Assembly (NCBI RefSeq): GCF_000192745.1
Contig: NC_015259.1
Span: 4,045,001-4,109,000, forward strand
Direction: 5' to 3'
DNA from: Polymorphum gilvum SL003B-26A1
GTDB lineage: Bacteria > Pseudomonadota > Alphaproteobacteria > Rhizobiales > Stappiaceae
Length of the DNA stretch: 64,000 nt
The translations under genes and the position numbers were made by a program. The notes below the pieces were generated by a model. It was not told where the DNA came from and made no database searches. It saw only the letters and a list, made by a program, of their open reading frames with translations. The first letter of the stretch is position 1, and each line of letters opens with the position of its first letter. Shown piece by piece: positions 9,967 through 19,544 of the stretch.

Positions 9967-10101
9967 GTCATTCCGGCCAAGCGGAGCGCGAGCCGGAACC
10001 GGAGAGTCACGGTGTCGATGATGTCGATGGTCTCGATGAAGGAGACCGAGAGCCCCCGGCTCACCGATCCCGCATCTGCGCTTCCCTGCGTGCGGGATGA
10101 C
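9967..10101. repeat. Foldable intergenic repeat-like element
   Basis: This 135-base stretch begins GTCATTCCGG and ends GGGATGAC, ends that can pair with each other (one G-T pair). It contains an inner stem TTCCGGC/GCCGGAA. The layout resembles the dispersed intergenic repeats common in alphaproteobacteria, and it lies between two copies of the same 27-base hairpin. I see no reading frame in it. Only one copy occurs in this window, so dispersion is an inference from general knowledge. Confidence 0.5.
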
Positions 10102-10128
10102 GAGCTTGGAGGGTCGTCGGCAGTCTGA

Positions 10129-10155
10129 GGGCTGCCGCCCGGCCGGCGGCAGCCC
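10129..10155 (-). terminator. Hairpin downstream of the chemoreceptor gene
   Basis: A perfect 11-bp stem (GGGCTGCCGCC/GGCGGCAGCCC) with a 5-base loop lies 24 bases beyond the chemoreceptor stop codon. It lacks a T-run on the minus strand (TCAGA follows), so it may be a weak terminator or RNA 3'-end stabiliser. It differs from the hairpin at 9907-9933 by one base. Confidence 0.55.
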
Positions 10156-10178
10156 TGTCGCGCATCCGCGGGGTCGGA

Positions 10179-11669
10179 TCAGGCGGCGACGTCTGCGAGG
10201 AATCGGTCGACGGCGTTGCGCATTTCCTGCGCCTGGGCTTCCAGTTCCTCGGCGGTCCGCGCCACCGTGGCGGCGGAGCCGGTGGTCTGCTCGGCCGCCT
10301 GGCTCAGGCCGCCGACGTTGCTGGCGACCAGTTCGGTGCCGTCCGCTGCCTCGGCAACGTTGCGGGAGATCTCGCTCGTCGCCGCGCCCTGCTGCTCGAC
10401 GGCGGCGGCGATGGCGGAGGTGTACTTGTTGACGTCGTCCATGGTGCGGGCGATCGCGCCGATCGCTTCCACCGCATCCTTGGTCTCGGCCTGGATCGCG
10501 GAGATCTGCGAGCCGATCTCCTCGGTCGCCTTGGAGGTCTGGTTGGCCAGTTCCTTCACTTCCGCGGCGACGACCGCGAAGCCGCGGCCGGCCTCGCCGG
10601 CGCGTGCCGCCTCGATGGTGGCGTTCAAGGCCAGAAGGTTGGTCTGCTCGGCGATCGCCTGAATCAGCGTCACCACCTCGCCGATGCGGTTGGCGGCGTC
10701 GGCAAGACCGGCGACCTTGGCGTTGCTGGTGCGTGCGCCGTCCGTTGCCTGACCGACGATGGTCGTGGTCTGGCCGACCTGGCGCGAGATCTCGGCGATG
10801 GACGCAGCCAATTCCTCGGCCGCGGAGGCGACGGTCTGGACGTTCGACGAGGCCGTCTCGGACGCCGCCGCGACGTTGCTGGCTCGCGCCGAGGTGTCCT
10901 CGGCGACGCCGCCGAGCTGATGCGATGCGGTGCGCATGGAGCGGGCGCGATCGGTGACGCCGACGAGCTTCTGCTCGATCTCGCCGCGGAAGGCGGCGAT
11001 ACGCTCGGCAATGCGGGCCTGGCGGCTCCGTTCCTCACGGGCGCGCTCGTCCTCGGCGCGCTGCATGGACAGGGCCTGGACCTGGGCCGCCTCGGCGTCG
11101 TTGCGGGCCTGTTCGGAGACGGCGAAGGCCTTCTGCAGCTGGGCGACGGTCCACCACAGGGCGCCCACCTCGGCGACGACGATCACGGCGTGGAACACCA
11201 CGCGCGCGAAGTTCGCGCCGCCCGGGAACAGCAGGAACGGAAAGGCGAAGTTCAGAACGAGATGATGGACCGCGACGACGCCGGCATAGGCGACCAGCGC
11301 GCGCCAGTCGACCCAGCCGGCGAGGATGGCGAGCACGGCGAAGAAGTACATGTGGCCGTCGGTCTGGAACGACAGCGCGGGATCGTCGCCGGCGAGCGCG
11401 GCGACGAACAGTGCGACCAGGGCGGCGAGCGACACCGCCGTGGCGACCCGCGTCTCGGTGCCGATGCCGAACTTCATCCAGGTGCCCGTGGCCGCCGCGC
11501 CAAGCAGCAGTGCGGCACCGGCCACGGCCGCCAGCGATACCGTGCCGTGCCACCAGGCGGTTGCGATGACCAGCAACACGTTGAACCAGATGAAGTAGAT
11601 CATCGCCTTCGCGAAGGCCGTGCGCATGCTGTCCAGACTGGACATTCCGGTTGCCTGAGTAGTCATCAT
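10179..11669 (-). CDS. Methyl-accepting chemotaxis protein with membrane-embedded sensor
   Basis: The 496-residue protein has five to six hydrophobic helices in its first 190 residues and no obvious periplasmic ligand domain. A coiled linker (about 195-240) and the cytoplasmic signalling hairpin follow. The hairpin tip is [19 protein letters not shown], the canonical CheA/CheW contact site. No clear HAMP domain is visible. It would sense a membrane-related or lipophilic cue and control CheA. I chose the ATG at 11669 (GAGGTGG ribosome-binding site; a second ATG follows directly). The small gene at 11678-12022 ends 8 bases upstream, so both are likely on one transcript. Confidence 0.93.
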   Translation of the reverse strand: MMTTQATGMSSLDSMRTAFAKAMIYFIWFNVLLVIATAWWHGTVSLAAVAGAALLLGAAATGTWMKFGIGTETRVATAVSLAALVALFVAALAGDDPALSFQTDGHMYFFAVLAILAGWVDWRALVAYAGVVAVHHLVLNFAFPFLLFPGGANFARVVFHAVIVVAEVGALWWTVAQLQKAFAVSEQARNDAEAAQVQALSMQRAEDERAREERSRQARIAERIAAFRGEIEQKLVGVTDRARSMRTASHQLGGVAEDTSARASNVAAASETASSNVQTVASAAEELAASIAEISRQVGQTTTIVGQATDGARTSNAKVAGLADAANRIGEVVTLIQAIAEQTNLLALNATIEAARAGEAGRGFAVVAAEVKELANQTSKATEEIGSQISAIQAETKDAVEAIGAIARTMDDVNKYTSAIAAAVEQQGAATSEISRNVAEAADGTELVASNVGGLSQAAEQTTGSAATVARTAEELEAQAQEMRNAVDRFLADVAA

Positions 11670-11677
11670 TCCACCTC

Positions 11678-12022
11678 TTAGCCGCTCGAGCCGAGCCGCA
11701 GACACGCTTCAGCCACCAGAGCGGAAGCAACGTAGAAAGCTCCGGAAGAATAGAGCCGCCACAGGTAGTCCGGCTCGTCGGACGTCGACACGGCCAGCCA
11801 GCCCCCGAATCCCGTTGACAGGATCTGCCCGCCCGCCCGGGCCGAAACCTCGGCGGCGCTGGCGGACCAGGGTGCGGACACGACGGCAACCATGCCCTGC
11901 TTGCCGGGACCCTGATTGCCGGGCTGGAGCACCGCGAAGACCATCAGCAGGTTGGCGAACAGGAAATAGGCGAGGACGAACCGTTTCGATCCGCCCGTCT
12001 TGCGCCGCCTGGTGCACTCCAT
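11678..12022 (-). CDS. Small hypothetical protein upstream of the chemoreceptor
   Basis: The 114-residue product starts METCTRRR-like ([15 protein letters not shown]) and has one N-terminal hydrophobic helix ([17 protein letters not shown]). It also contains a [23 protein letters not shown] stretch and a hydrophobic C-terminus. I recognise no named domain, though the pattern looks like a conserved membrane-anchored alphaproteobacterial protein. An ATG further upstream would add 72 arginine-rich residues that look non-coding. It ends 8 bases before the chemoreceptor start, so a shared operon is likely. Confidence 0.65.
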   Translation of the reverse strand: MECTRRRKTGGSKRFVLAYFLFANLLMVFAVLQPGNQGPGKQGMVAVVSAPWSASAAEVSARAGGQILSTGFGGWLAVSTSDEPDYLWRLYSSGAFYVASALVAEACLRLGSSG

Positions 12023-12221
12023 GGTCTTGGTCCGTTTCTCCCTCGTCAGCCTTTCTACCGCGACGTGACTTAACAATTCCTGAAACGCACAAAGGTCTGG
12101 TCGCGGCTCTATTGCGATGCGGAAAAACCAGTAGAAATCCTTACGGGATCTCCCGTAGGGTTTTCGCCGAAGAATACTTTCGGCGGAAATGCATGGTTTG
12201 CGGAATCTGGGCTCGAAAGGA

Positions 12222-13043
12222 TCAATCCTCGAGCGCATGGAAGCGCTGCGCGCGGCGCCGCAGCCGGCGCCAGAGCCGCCGGCGCTCGTCGCGTACGCGC
12301 TGCAGCGACGGGGCCTGACAGGACGCCGCCTTCAGGCGGCCGTGCAGAGCGTCAAGCCGGCGATAGTCTGCAAGGGCCTCAAGCAGTTCCTGCTGCCGCT
12401 CCGCCGTCCGGCGGTCTGCCGGCGTGCCGCAGAGCTCCGACAGGACGACGAGACGTGCATGCCGGTCGATCGCCTTGTGCCAGCGGCGCAGGGCGTCCGC
12501 ATCGCGTCGGGCGAGCGCCTCGGCCGCGCGGGAGCGCGCCGCCTTGCGCGCCTTGCGCAACGCTCCGGCAACCGCATCGGCACCGATCAGCGCGGGGACC
12601 AGCGTCACCGCGTCGACCTCGCAGCGGCGCAACATGGCGTCGAGGACATCGATCCGGCAGACGGCCTCGGCCGCCGCACGATCCCTGCCCGGCGCGCCGG
12701 CGACCAGGGTCGGGCCGCCCGGGCTGCCGGTTTCGCCAGCGAACGCCTTGAGCCCGCGCGCACAGACCTTCAGCCGCGCCACGCGCGGCGCATGCGACGG
12801 GCCGAGCGGGCGCTTCCACAGCTTCAGGATCAGGCGGGCCTGGCGGACATGGCCGCGCGCCCGCGCCAGGCGCGCGGCGAGCGGCCGGCAGGTCTCGGCA
12901 AGGGCGGCGCGCGCTGAAACGATCTCCGCCAGCATGCGGGCGCGCAGGACAACGCCGACGGGGTCGCCGACGGCGGTTTCGGTGAGCCGCGGCACGGTCG
13001 CCGCGGCACCGGACCGGTCGCCAGCCGCCGTCAGCGTCCTCAT
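12222..13043 (-). CDS. CHAD domain protein
   Basis: The 273-residue, Arg/Ala-rich helical protein contains the two-part helical repeat of CHAD domains: [17 protein letters not shown] in the first half and [21 protein letters not shown] in the second. Both place basic residues and His on one face. CHAD domains bind inorganic polyphosphate. Its start codon overlaps the msrA stop (ATGA at 13040-13043), so it is translationally coupled to msrA. No CYTH triphosphatase domain is attached, which is common for stand-alone CHAD proteins. Confidence 0.82.
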   Translation of the reverse strand: MRTLTAAGDRSGAAATVPRLTETAVGDPVGVVLRARMLAEIVSARAALAETCRPLAARLARARGHVRQARLILKLWKRPLGPSHAPRVARLKVCARGLKAFAGETGSPGGPTLVAGAPGRDRAAAEAVCRIDVLDAMLRRCEVDAVTLVPALIGADAVAGALRKARKAARSRAAEALARRDADALRRWHKAIDRHARLVVLSELCGTPADRRTAERQQELLEALADYRRLDALHGRLKAASCQAPSLQRVRDERRRLWRRLRRRAQRFHALED

Positions 13044-13717
13044 GCCGGCTGGCCGACATCCGCTGCCGGGGCCGCGGGGCAGGCGATGCCGGTGCCTGCG
13101 AGGCCGCAATAGCCGTTCGGGTTCTTCGCCAGGTACTGCTGGTGATAGTCCTCGGCGAAATAGAAGCGGCGGCCCGTGGCGATCTCGGTGGTGATCGCGC
13201 GGCCGTGGCCGGCAGCCTTGAGGGCCGCAGCATAGGCCGAGCGCGACGCCTCGGCCTCGGCCAGCGCCGCGGCGTCGTCGACATAGATGGCGGAGCGGTA
13301 CTGGGTGCCGACGTCGTTGCCCTGGCGCATGCCCTGGGTCGGGTCGTGGCGTTGCCAGAAAACGGCGAGCAGGCTCGCGAGCGGCATCAGGGCGGGATCG
13401 TAGGCGACCATCACCACCTCGGCGTGGCCGGTGCGCCCGGTGCAGACCTCGTTGTAGGTCGGGTTCGGTGTCTGGCCGCCGGCATAGCCGACCGCAGTGA
13501 TCCAGACGCCGGGCAGCGACCAGAACACGCGCTCGGCGCCCCAGAAGCAGCCCATGCCGAGCAGCACCGTACGGATGCCCTCCGGCCAGGGCCCCTCGAG
13601 CGGGCGGCCGCTGACCGCATGGGGCGCAGCCGGGCGGATCGCCTCGGCGCGCCCGGGCAGGGCCTCGCCCGCCTCCGGCAGGGCGAACTTGCGGGTCAGC
13701 ATGGTCATGAAGGACAT
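13040..13717 (-). CDS. msrA: Peptide methionine sulfoxide reductase A
   Basis: The 225-residue enzyme reduces methionine-S-sulfoxide in proteins. The catalytic motif GCFWG is present with the nucleophile at Cys57, followed by the family blocks [31 protein letters not shown] and a GTQYRSAIY segment. The recycling Cys is probably the one in NPNGYCGL near the C-terminus. The extra N-terminal 45 residues lack a signal peptide, so it should be cytoplasmic. It shares an ATGA overlap with the CHAD gene downstream. Confidence 0.96.
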   Translation of the reverse strand: MSFMTMLTRKFALPEAGEALPGRAEAIRPAAPHAVSGRPLEGPWPEGIRTVLLGMGCFWGAERVFWSLPGVWITAVGYAGGQTPNPTYNEVCTGRTGHAEVVMVAYDPALMPLASLLAVFWQRHDPTQGMRQGNDVGTQYRSAIYVDDAAALAEAEASRSAYAAALKAAGHGRAITTEIATGRRFYFAEDYHQQYLAKNPNGYCGLAGTGIACPAAPAADVGQPA

Positions 13718-13753
13718 GGCATCATCTCCTCGGTTGGCGGCGGGCGGCCGGCC

Positions 13754-14077
13754 TTACAGCACCGCGGCACGCCGACGGCGCCGGTCGCCGGCGAGCATCA
13801 GCACGAAGGCGAGGCCGGCGGCTACCGCCCACACCGGCCAGGCCAAGACGGTCTTCAGCACCGGATCCCACAGGAACGGGCCGGCGTGGTGCTCGACCGC
13901 CGCCCGCGCGGCGTCGAGCGTCGCCGGAGACAATTCGAGCCAGACCTGAACGACCGGGGTGAACACCGGCGTCGAGGCCGCGATGCTCTTGCTGCCGTCG
14001 ACCACGGCAGCGACCAGGGCGACGGCCAGCAGCAGGAAGCCGACGAAGCGGACGAGCAGTTTCAGCAGACTGACCAT
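13754..14077 (-). CDS. Small membrane protein of unknown function
   Basis: The 107-residue product has a strong N-terminal hydrophobic helix (LLKLLVRFVGFLLLAVALVAAVV) and a C-terminal one (LAWPVWAVAAGLAFVLMLAG). Between them lies a short segment beginning DGSKSIAAS and containing LWDPVLKTV. It ends with a basic tail (DRRRRRAA). I chose the ATG at 14077; upstream residues look non-coding. I recall proteins of this layout in Hyphomicrobiales but know no function for them. It lies upstream of msrA on the same strand with a 36-base gap. Confidence 0.72.
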   Translation of the reverse strand: MVSLLKLLVRFVGFLLLAVALVAAVVDGSKSIAASTPVFTPVVQVWLELSPATLDAARAAVEHHAGPFLWDPVLKTVLAWPVWAVAAGLAFVLMLAGDRRRRRAAVL

Positions 14078-14322
14078 GACCGGTTGATCCCCTGCGATTG
14101 GCCGCACCGGCTGCACCGGCGTTCCAGACAATACCTAAGGCGAGAACGCCCGCGCCGCAACGCCCGCCCGCAACGACCGCCCGCAACGACCGAGCGCACA
14201 CGGCTGCGCGAACGGCGACGGACAGGCGCGCGGCGTGCCGGCGCGCCCGCGATCCCGGGCCGATGGCGAAGCCGATCACCGCCCGTGCCCGTGCGGAGCG
14301 CAAAAAAACCGTGATCCGGTTC

Positions 14323-14350
14323 TTGCGTTGGGCCCGCGCGCGAGTATATT
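14323..14350 (+). promoter_or_regulatory. Promoter of tRNA-Ser
   Basis: TTGCGT (14323-14328) and TATATT (14345-14350) are separated by 16 bases. They place transcription start near 14357, about 28 bases before the mature tRNA. The rest of the 308-base gap from 14078 to here shows no other gene. Confidence 0.6.
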
Positions 14351-14385
14351 GCGCAACTCGCGGACGGGGCTCCCGTTCGCGCGAC

Positions 14386-14475
<90 letters not shown>

Positions 14476-14501
14476 CTTGCCCCCGCTAAAGCGTTCTCCC
14501 G

Positions 14502-14522
14502 ATCCGGCTACGGCCGGATTTT
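14502..14522 (+). terminator. Terminator after tRNA-Ser
   Basis: A 7-bp stem ATCCGGC/GCCGGAT with a TACG tetraloop is followed by TTTTCTCGTTGT. It sits 27 bases beyond the tRNA CCA end and is a convincing intrinsic terminator for the tRNA transcript. Confidence 0.8.
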
Positions 14523-14741
14523 CTCGTTGTATTCGGGGGTTATGCGGGAGGGGCTGAGCACTGGCCTCTGCGCCAGGTGGCCCGGAAGCGGTCTCTCAGG
14601 GCCGATATTCTCCGGGCCTCATGACTGCGCCATTTTGGTGAATTTCTCATAAGCCACTGTAGATATTGACGAAATATAAGCCCCTGAAATTGCTTGGATT
14701 GGAGTCGCGTTTGGGGCTGCCGCGACCGGGTTCGGAAGTTT

Positions 14742-15458
14742 TTAGGCCATGGCCCGTTCCAGTCTCTGCTTCCGGCGCTCCCAGTCGGGCATCACCTTGT
14801 CGAGGAGATCGAAGAAGGCTGCCCCGTGATGGGGTTCGGCCACGTGGCAGAGTTCGTGGGTGATCACGTAGTCGATGGCATCGACCGGCGCCTGCACGAG
14901 GCGGCGGTTCAGTAGCAGACGTCCGGCCGGTGACATGGACCCCCATCGCTGCCGGGTTTGACGTACGATGAGCCCCTTCGGCCTGAATGCCTCGGGATCT
15001 GGGAACAGACCGAGACAGAGTTCGATCCGTTCCGGAAACTTGATGTGGGCCCGGTCCCGGTACCATGCTTCGACCAGTTCGCGTGTTACCTCCGGGCGAG
15101 TCGGCCGGTGAGTCTGCACGACGATGAAGCCGCGGATCAGCTTCACGCTTTCCTGGACATGCGGGACGACCTTCAGCCGGTACTGGCGCCCCAGGTAAAG
15201 ATGCGTTTCTCCGGCGACGAACCGGCGCTCCGGCGTCCGCGGTAGGAACTGGGAAAAATACCTCTGCTGCCGCGTCACCCAAGCGGCGCGCTTCCGCAAC
15301 TTGGCTTCGATCGCGTCGAGCGTTGCATCCTCCGGGGCCGCGATCACCACCGACGCATCCGGCTCGACGGCGATCTCCAGTGTCTTCCTCGGGCGGCGGA
15401 CGATTTCGTATTGGATCTCCTGCTCTCCGTACTGCAGGCAATGCAATTCCCGCGTCAT
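14742..15458 (-). CDS. DUF45 (YgjP-like) zinc metallopeptidase of the type I RM operon
   Basis: The 238-residue protein matches the DUF45/YgjP family. It has an N-terminal beta-rich part with a conserved KTLEIAVEPDASVVIAAPE segment, the RQRWGSMSPAGRLLLNRRLVQAP block and the zinc motif HELCH (about residues 198-202), followed by EPHHGAAF. These small soluble metalloproteases are often encoded next to hsdR. The start overlaps the hsdR stop (ATGA), so it is the last gene of the restriction operon. Whether it cleaves HsdR to moderate restriction is not known here. Confidence 0.9.
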   Translation of the reverse strand: MTRELHCLQYGEQEIQYEIVRRPRKTLEIAVEPDASVVIAAPEDATLDAIEAKLRKRAAWVTRQQRYFSQFLPRTPERRFVAGETHLYLGRQYRLKVVPHVQESVKLIRGFIVVQTHRPTRPEVTRELVEAWYRDRAHIKFPERIELCLGLFPDPEAFRPKGLIVRQTRQRWGSMSPAGRLLLNRRLVQAPVDAIDYVITHELCHVAEPHHGAAFFDLLDKVMPDWERRKQRLERAMA

Positions 15459-18400
15459 GCTGCGAACCGGGCCCGGGCGAGGTCCATGATCTTCAGCTCG
15501 AGGTCGTCAAGCACCTCCACGGGGAGGTCGATGCCCCTCTCGTCGCGAAGCACGTCAAAGAAGTAGTCATCGATGGCGTTGCGCAGATTGTTCTGGGCCA
15601 CCTCGTTCGACCAGATGTCCACGATCAGGTGTGACTTGACGATCTCGATGATCTGTTGAGCAATCGCTGCGGAATCGTCGCTGGCCACCGGCTCATCGCC
15701 GTTTGTTTTGAGCTGACCGTCAAGGATCCCGAAGAACGCCTGCGCATCCTCATCGCCCCGGATGCTTTCTGGAACATCGCGGCCGCGATCCTTGCGCGCG
15801 ACCTTGCTCGCGAGGTCCACGACGCTGTTCAGGTATTCGCGCTCGGACAGCCGCTTCTCGCGGTAGGCGCGGATGGTCTCTTCGAGCAGCTCGGAGAACT
15901 GTTTGTAGAACGTCGGGTCCTCATCCATCTTCTCGGTGATCGCCCGCCGGGTCGCGCTGGCGATGCGATCGGCCCTCGAGGCCTCGGACACCCCCGTCTC
16001 TTCGACGACGGCCTTCAGCGCGTCGGGATCGTTGATGTTGACCACCTCGATGATGGTTTCCGCCGGCATTGCCACGACGTGGTCATCAAGGAGCTTCTGG
16101 ATCTTCGGTTCGAATTCGCGGACATCGACCGTCTCCTGGTAGCGGAGCTGGACCGAGCGCTTGAGTTCGGAGAACTGTTTCCAGTCGCGTTTCAGGGCAT
16201 CGACCTTGGTCTCGTCGAAGACATCGAACAGCTTGTCGGACGAGAGCGAGATGTGCAGGCACCGGCTGAACGCCTTGAGGCGCGCGTAGAAATCGTGGCG
16301 CAGCGCCTCGTCAGCAAGGTGCTGCTCGAACTGCTCCATGTCCTTCTTGTTTCGAACCGGTTTGAAGAGATCCCAGAGCTGGTCGTGCAGCTGGGGCAGC
16401 TTGCGGATCTCCTCACGGACATCGTGCACCGTCCCTGCGAGGTCGGCGGCCTCGTAGCCTTCAAAGGCGCTGTACGTCGTCAGGGCGCTGTCCAGCTCGC
16501 CGAGCAGCCCCTCGTAATCAACGATGAAGCCGAACTCCTTCTCCGTTCCGCCGTCCTCGTAGAGCCGGTTCACCCGTGCAATCGCCTGCAGGAGATTGTG
16601 TTCCTTCAGGGACTTGCAGACATAAAGGACCGTGTTCCGGGGCGCGTCGAAGCCGGTGAGGAGCTTGGAGACGACGATCAGGATCTCCGGATCGCCGGAA
16701 CCCTTGAAGGCATCGATGATCTGGCGATTGTACTCTTCCTCGGTCTTGTACCGCGCCATCATCTGCGACCAGAAGCGGCGGACGAGGTCCTTGGATTCCT
16801 GGTCGACCTCCTCGTTGCCCTCGTTCTCATCCGGCGGGGAGATGACGATCGCACTCGAGACATGGCCGATCTCGTCGAGAACCTCCTTGAAGCGGACGGC
16901 CGCGGCCTTCGAGGGGGCAACGAGCTGCGCCTTGAAGCCGGTCCCCTGCCAGTGCTGGCGATAGTGCTCGGAGATGTCGAACGCCTTGGCTCGGATGGCC
17001 TGGTCGGTTTTGGCCAGTGCATCCATCCGAGAGAACTTGCGCTTGAGGTCGGCCTTCTGGCTGTCAGTCAAGCCCTCACTGATCTTGTCGAACCAGCGGT
17101 CGATGACTGCGCCCGAGACCTGCTGCTCGACAAGCCGTCCTTCGTACAGCAGCGGAACGACGGCACCGTCGGCGACCGCCTCGTCGATGGCGTAGCGGTG
17201 GATCAGCCGCCCGAAGGTCGAAAGCGTGTTCTTCTCCTTCTTCAGCAGGGGCGTGCCGGTGAAGCCGAGGTAGCAGGCCTTGGGCAGGAGGCGTCGCATC
17301 TTGGCGGCGAACTGGCTGTGGCCGCCGTAGCGCCCCGTCTGCGTCCTGTGGCTCTCGTCGACCAGCACGAAGATGTTCGGGTCGTCGTCCGCCAGCTTGC
17401 TGTTCCTCAGCGCCGTGTCGAACTTGTTGATGATCGTGGTGACCAGCGGAGCCTTGTTCTGGACGAGCTCCAGAAGATGAGACCCACTCGTCGCCCGAAC
17501 CGGTTCGAGGTCACAGGACTTGAAGGTGTCCTTGATCTGCTTGTCGAGATCGTCGCGGTCCGTGACGATGATGATCCGCGGGTTCTCGATGCTGCGCTCG
17601 AGAGCAAGCGAGCGCCCCAGCATCACCATGGTCAGCGACTTGCCCGAGCCCTGGGTATGCCAGATCACGCCGCCCTTGCGGGCGCCGCTCACATCATGCT
17701 GCTTGACGGTCTCGACGGCGCGCCGGATCCCGAAGAACTGCTGGTGGCGCGCAACCTTGCGGACGCCGCCATCGAATACGGTGAAACGGCGGATGAGATC
17801 GAGCAGTCGCTCGGGGCGGCACAGCGCGTACACCGTCCGGTCCTGAACCGTGACCGCGCGGTCGCCCTCGGCGGCCATCGCGTCGAAATAGGCGCGCGCG
17901 CCCGCGAAATCACCGGAGAAGATGGCGTCCTTCTCCACCGCGGTGAGCACGCGGTTGGCGAAGGGCGCGATGGCCTCGTCGGTATCCTCTTCGTCGCGCC
18001 AGGTCTGCCAGAACTTCCGCGGCGTCCCGACCGTCGCGTAGCGCGCCTCGTTGCGGTTCATGGCCGTTAGCAGCTGGGCGAAATGGAAGAGCTGCGGGAT
18101 GTTGTCCTCGTTCTGGTAGCCGATCAGCTGGCTGTCCGCCTTCTTCAGGCTCTCGGTCGGCCGCTTGTTCTCGATCACCAGGATCGGGATACCGTTGACG
18201 AACGCAACGATGTCGCAGCGCTTGGTCTGACTCGACGCGGTCCTCTCGACCGAGAACTCCGCAGTGACGTGGAAGACGTTGTTCTCGGGCTGCTCCCAAT
18301 CGATGTAGCGGAACGAGTAGCTCTTCGAATCGCCGTCGATGGACTTCGTGATCGTCGTGCCGAGGACGAGCGTGTCGTAGATGTCCTGATTGGTGCCCCG

Positions 18401-18670
18401 GAGCCCCTTCAGGCGATCGGGCGTGGGCTTGAGCCGCCGCATCGCCTCGTGCGCGTCCTCGAGGTCGAAGCCGTACTCGCGGCCCCGGTGCGTGAAGCGG
18501 TTGATGCGCATCAGCTGCTCGGCGAGCACGTCGTCCAGCACCACGTTCCGCAGGCGCCCGCCGCGCAGGCGCAGGGCTTCCTCCTGCGAGAGCGGCTTAA
18601 ACCCCAGCGCCACCAGCAGCTGCAGTGCTGGCACCTGGGACTGGTGTTTCTCGGCGGCGTTGAAGGTCAT
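15455..18670 (-). CDS. hsdR: Type I restriction enzyme R subunit
   Basis: The 1071-residue protein has the HsdR architecture. An N-terminal PD-(D/E)XK nuclease shows CDIVAFVNGIPILVIENKRP (about residues 170-190). A superfamily 2 translocase follows, with Walker A TQGSGKSLTM, the box II variant DESH (LVDESHRTQTGRYGG), GFTGTPL and a motif VI-like QAIARVNR. A helical C-terminus that docks on the methyltransferase ends the protein. With HsdM and HsdS it translocates and cuts DNA lacking the host methylation. It is separated from the DUF3800 gene by 142 bases, so it could also have its own promoter. Length is normal and no frameshift is seen. Confidence 0.97.
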   Translation of the reverse strand: MTFNAAEKHQSQVPALQLLVALGFKPLSQEEALRLRGGRLRNVVLDDVLAEQLMRINRFTHRGREYGFDLEDAHEAMRRLKPTPDRLKGLRGTNQDIYDTLVLGTTITKSIDGDSKSYSFRYIDWEQPENNVFHVTAEFSVERTASSQTKRCDIVAFVNGIPILVIENKRPTESLKKADSQLIGYQNEDNIPQLFHFAQLLTAMNRNEARYATVGTPRKFWQTWRDEEDTDEAIAPFANRVLTAVEKDAIFSGDFAGARAYFDAMAAEGDRAVTVQDRTVYALCRPERLLDLIRRFTVFDGGVRKVARHQQFFGIRRAVETVKQHDVSGARKGGVIWHTQGSGKSLTMVMLGRSLALERSIENPRIIIVTDRDDLDKQIKDTFKSCDLEPVRATSGSHLLELVQNKAPLVTTIINKFDTALRNSKLADDDPNIFVLVDESHRTQTGRYGGHSQFAAKMRRLLPKACYLGFTGTPLLKKEKNTLSTFGRLIHRYAIDEAVADGAVVPLLYEGRLVEQQVSGAVIDRWFDKISEGLTDSQKADLKRKFSRMDALAKTDQAIRAKAFDISEHYRQHWQGTGFKAQLVAPSKAAAVRFKEVLDEIGHVSSAIVISPPDENEGNEEVDQESKDLVRRFWSQMMARYKTEEEYNRQIIDAFKGSGDPEILIVVSKLLTGFDAPRNTVLYVCKSLKEHNLLQAIARVNRLYEDGGTEKEFGFIVDYEGLLGELDSALTTYSAFEGYEAADLAGTVHDVREEIRKLPQLHDQLWDLFKPVRNKKDMEQFEQHLADEALRHDFYARLKAFSRCLHISLSSDKLFDVFDETKVDALKRDWKQFSELKRSVQLRYQETVDVREFEPKIQKLLDDHVVAMPAETIIEVVNINDPDALKAVVEETGVSEASRADRIASATRRAITEKMDEDPTFYKQFSELLEETIRAYREKRLSEREYLNSVVDLASKVARKDRGRDVPESIRGDEDAQAFFGILDGQLKTNGDEPVASDDSAAIAQQIIEIVKSHLIVDIWSNEVAQNNLRNAIDDYFFDVLRDERGIDLPVEVLDDLELKIMDLARARFAA

Positions 18671-18756
18671 GGGGCGCGCTCCCGGGCCCGGATTAACTTG
18701 CGGTCAAGGGGCTCTGTGGCTATATACGGACCAAAGGATTGGGCATTTCCCGGTCG

Positions 18757-18796
18757 ACAAAGGGGTCCTGGAGTTTCCGGGGCCCCTTTGTTTTTT
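18757..18796 (+). terminator. Plus-strand intrinsic terminator inside the restriction operon
   Basis: The stem ACAAAGGGG (18757-18765) pairs with CCCCTTTGT (18783-18791) and runs into TTTTTT on the plus strand. All neighbouring genes lie on the minus strand, so it would stop antisense transcription into the region between hsdR and the DUF3800 gene. On the minus strand the same hairpin has no T-run after it and would be a weak terminator at best. Confidence 0.5.
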
Positions 18797-18812
18797 CCTG
18801 TCTGACAAGCGC

Positions 18813-19544
18813 TTAGGGGAAGCATTTGAGCCCTCCCAGCTTGGGCTCGATGATCTCGAACGCGCGGTTCGGCTGGCCCGGGCGCAGCCGCGACAGCGCG
18901 ATGGGCCGGGCCGTCAGGTCGGCCAGCTGCAAGCCCGAGGCATTCGCGGCCTTCGGGATGAAAACCGGCTGGAAGTCGAAGCGGCTGAAGTCGTGCCGGC
19001 GGTAGCCCCAATGGCTCTGGTTGCTGGCGATGCGGCGGAACTCCAGTTCAAGCTCGGCATCTTCCTTGGCGCCCCGGCTCTCGAACACGACATGCACCGT
19101 CTTCCCGTGCTGCTCGAAGCGGTTCATCATGGCCTGCAGCCGCTCCATGCAGAAATGCAGGGCGATCTCGTAGGGGTTCCACGGGTTGACATACTTCGCG
19201 CGGTGCTTCTCCTTGTCGATGACCGAGGCGAAGATCGTCATTGGCGCGGCTTCCATGAGCGCGTTCAGTTCGTCGAAGAAGCGGCTGCGCAACGCGCGGT
19301 CGGTGCGAAGCAGGCCGAAGGGGCCGAGGCTCTTGCGGATCTCGTGTTCGTGGAGGATCACCGAATCGTGACCCCAGATGCCCAGCTTGAAGCGCTGCAT
19401 GGCAGGCACGACGGTGTTGACGTAGTCGTCCTTGCGCATGACGCAGAAGGTCAGCGCGAAGACGGGATATTGCGGGTCGATGCTGACCATCCCGTGATCG
19501 CCGCTCTCGTCGGCATAGACGATGAAGTCGCAGAAGTCAGGCAA
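18813..19544 (-). CDS. DUF3800 domain protein
   Basis: The 243-residue protein carries the DUF3800 signature: the N-terminal YADESGDHG motif (residues 10-18), an internal LHEHEIRK, a middle ESRGAKEDAEL segment and the C-terminal GLQLADLTARPIA block. Asp, Glu and Asp residues in these blocks suggest an RNase H-like metal-dependent nuclease fold. Function is not established. It overlaps the hsdS stop by 8 bases and lies between hsdS and hsdR, so it is probably an accessory defence component. Confidence 0.88.
   Translation of the reverse strand: MPDFCDFIVYADESGDHGMVSIDPQYPVFALTFCVMRKDDYVNTVVPAMQRFKLGIWGHDSVILHEHEIRKSLGPFGLLRTDRALRSRFFDELNALMEAAPMTIFASVIDKEKHRAKYVNPWNPYEIALHFCMERLQAMMNRFEQHGKTVHVVFESRGAKEDAELELEFRRIASNQSHWGYRRHDFSRFDFQPVFIPKAANASGLQLADLTARPIALSRLRPGQPNRAFEIIEPKLGGLKCFP

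Noticed and set aside
14640-14741. Possible tRNA 3'-end remnant or attachment site next to the RM operon
   Set aside because: The TTCAGGGGCTTATATTT-like bases recall integration junctions, but I found no tRNA 3'-end repeat there or elsewhere in the window by eye.
14647-15441. Minus-strand frame of 264 codons
   Set aside because: It overlaps the DUF45 gene in another frame and has no recognisable domain; the DUF45 HELCH motif decides the frame.
15656-18070. Long plus-strand frame over hsdR
   Set aside because: It is antisense to hsdR, which has a full set of motifs.
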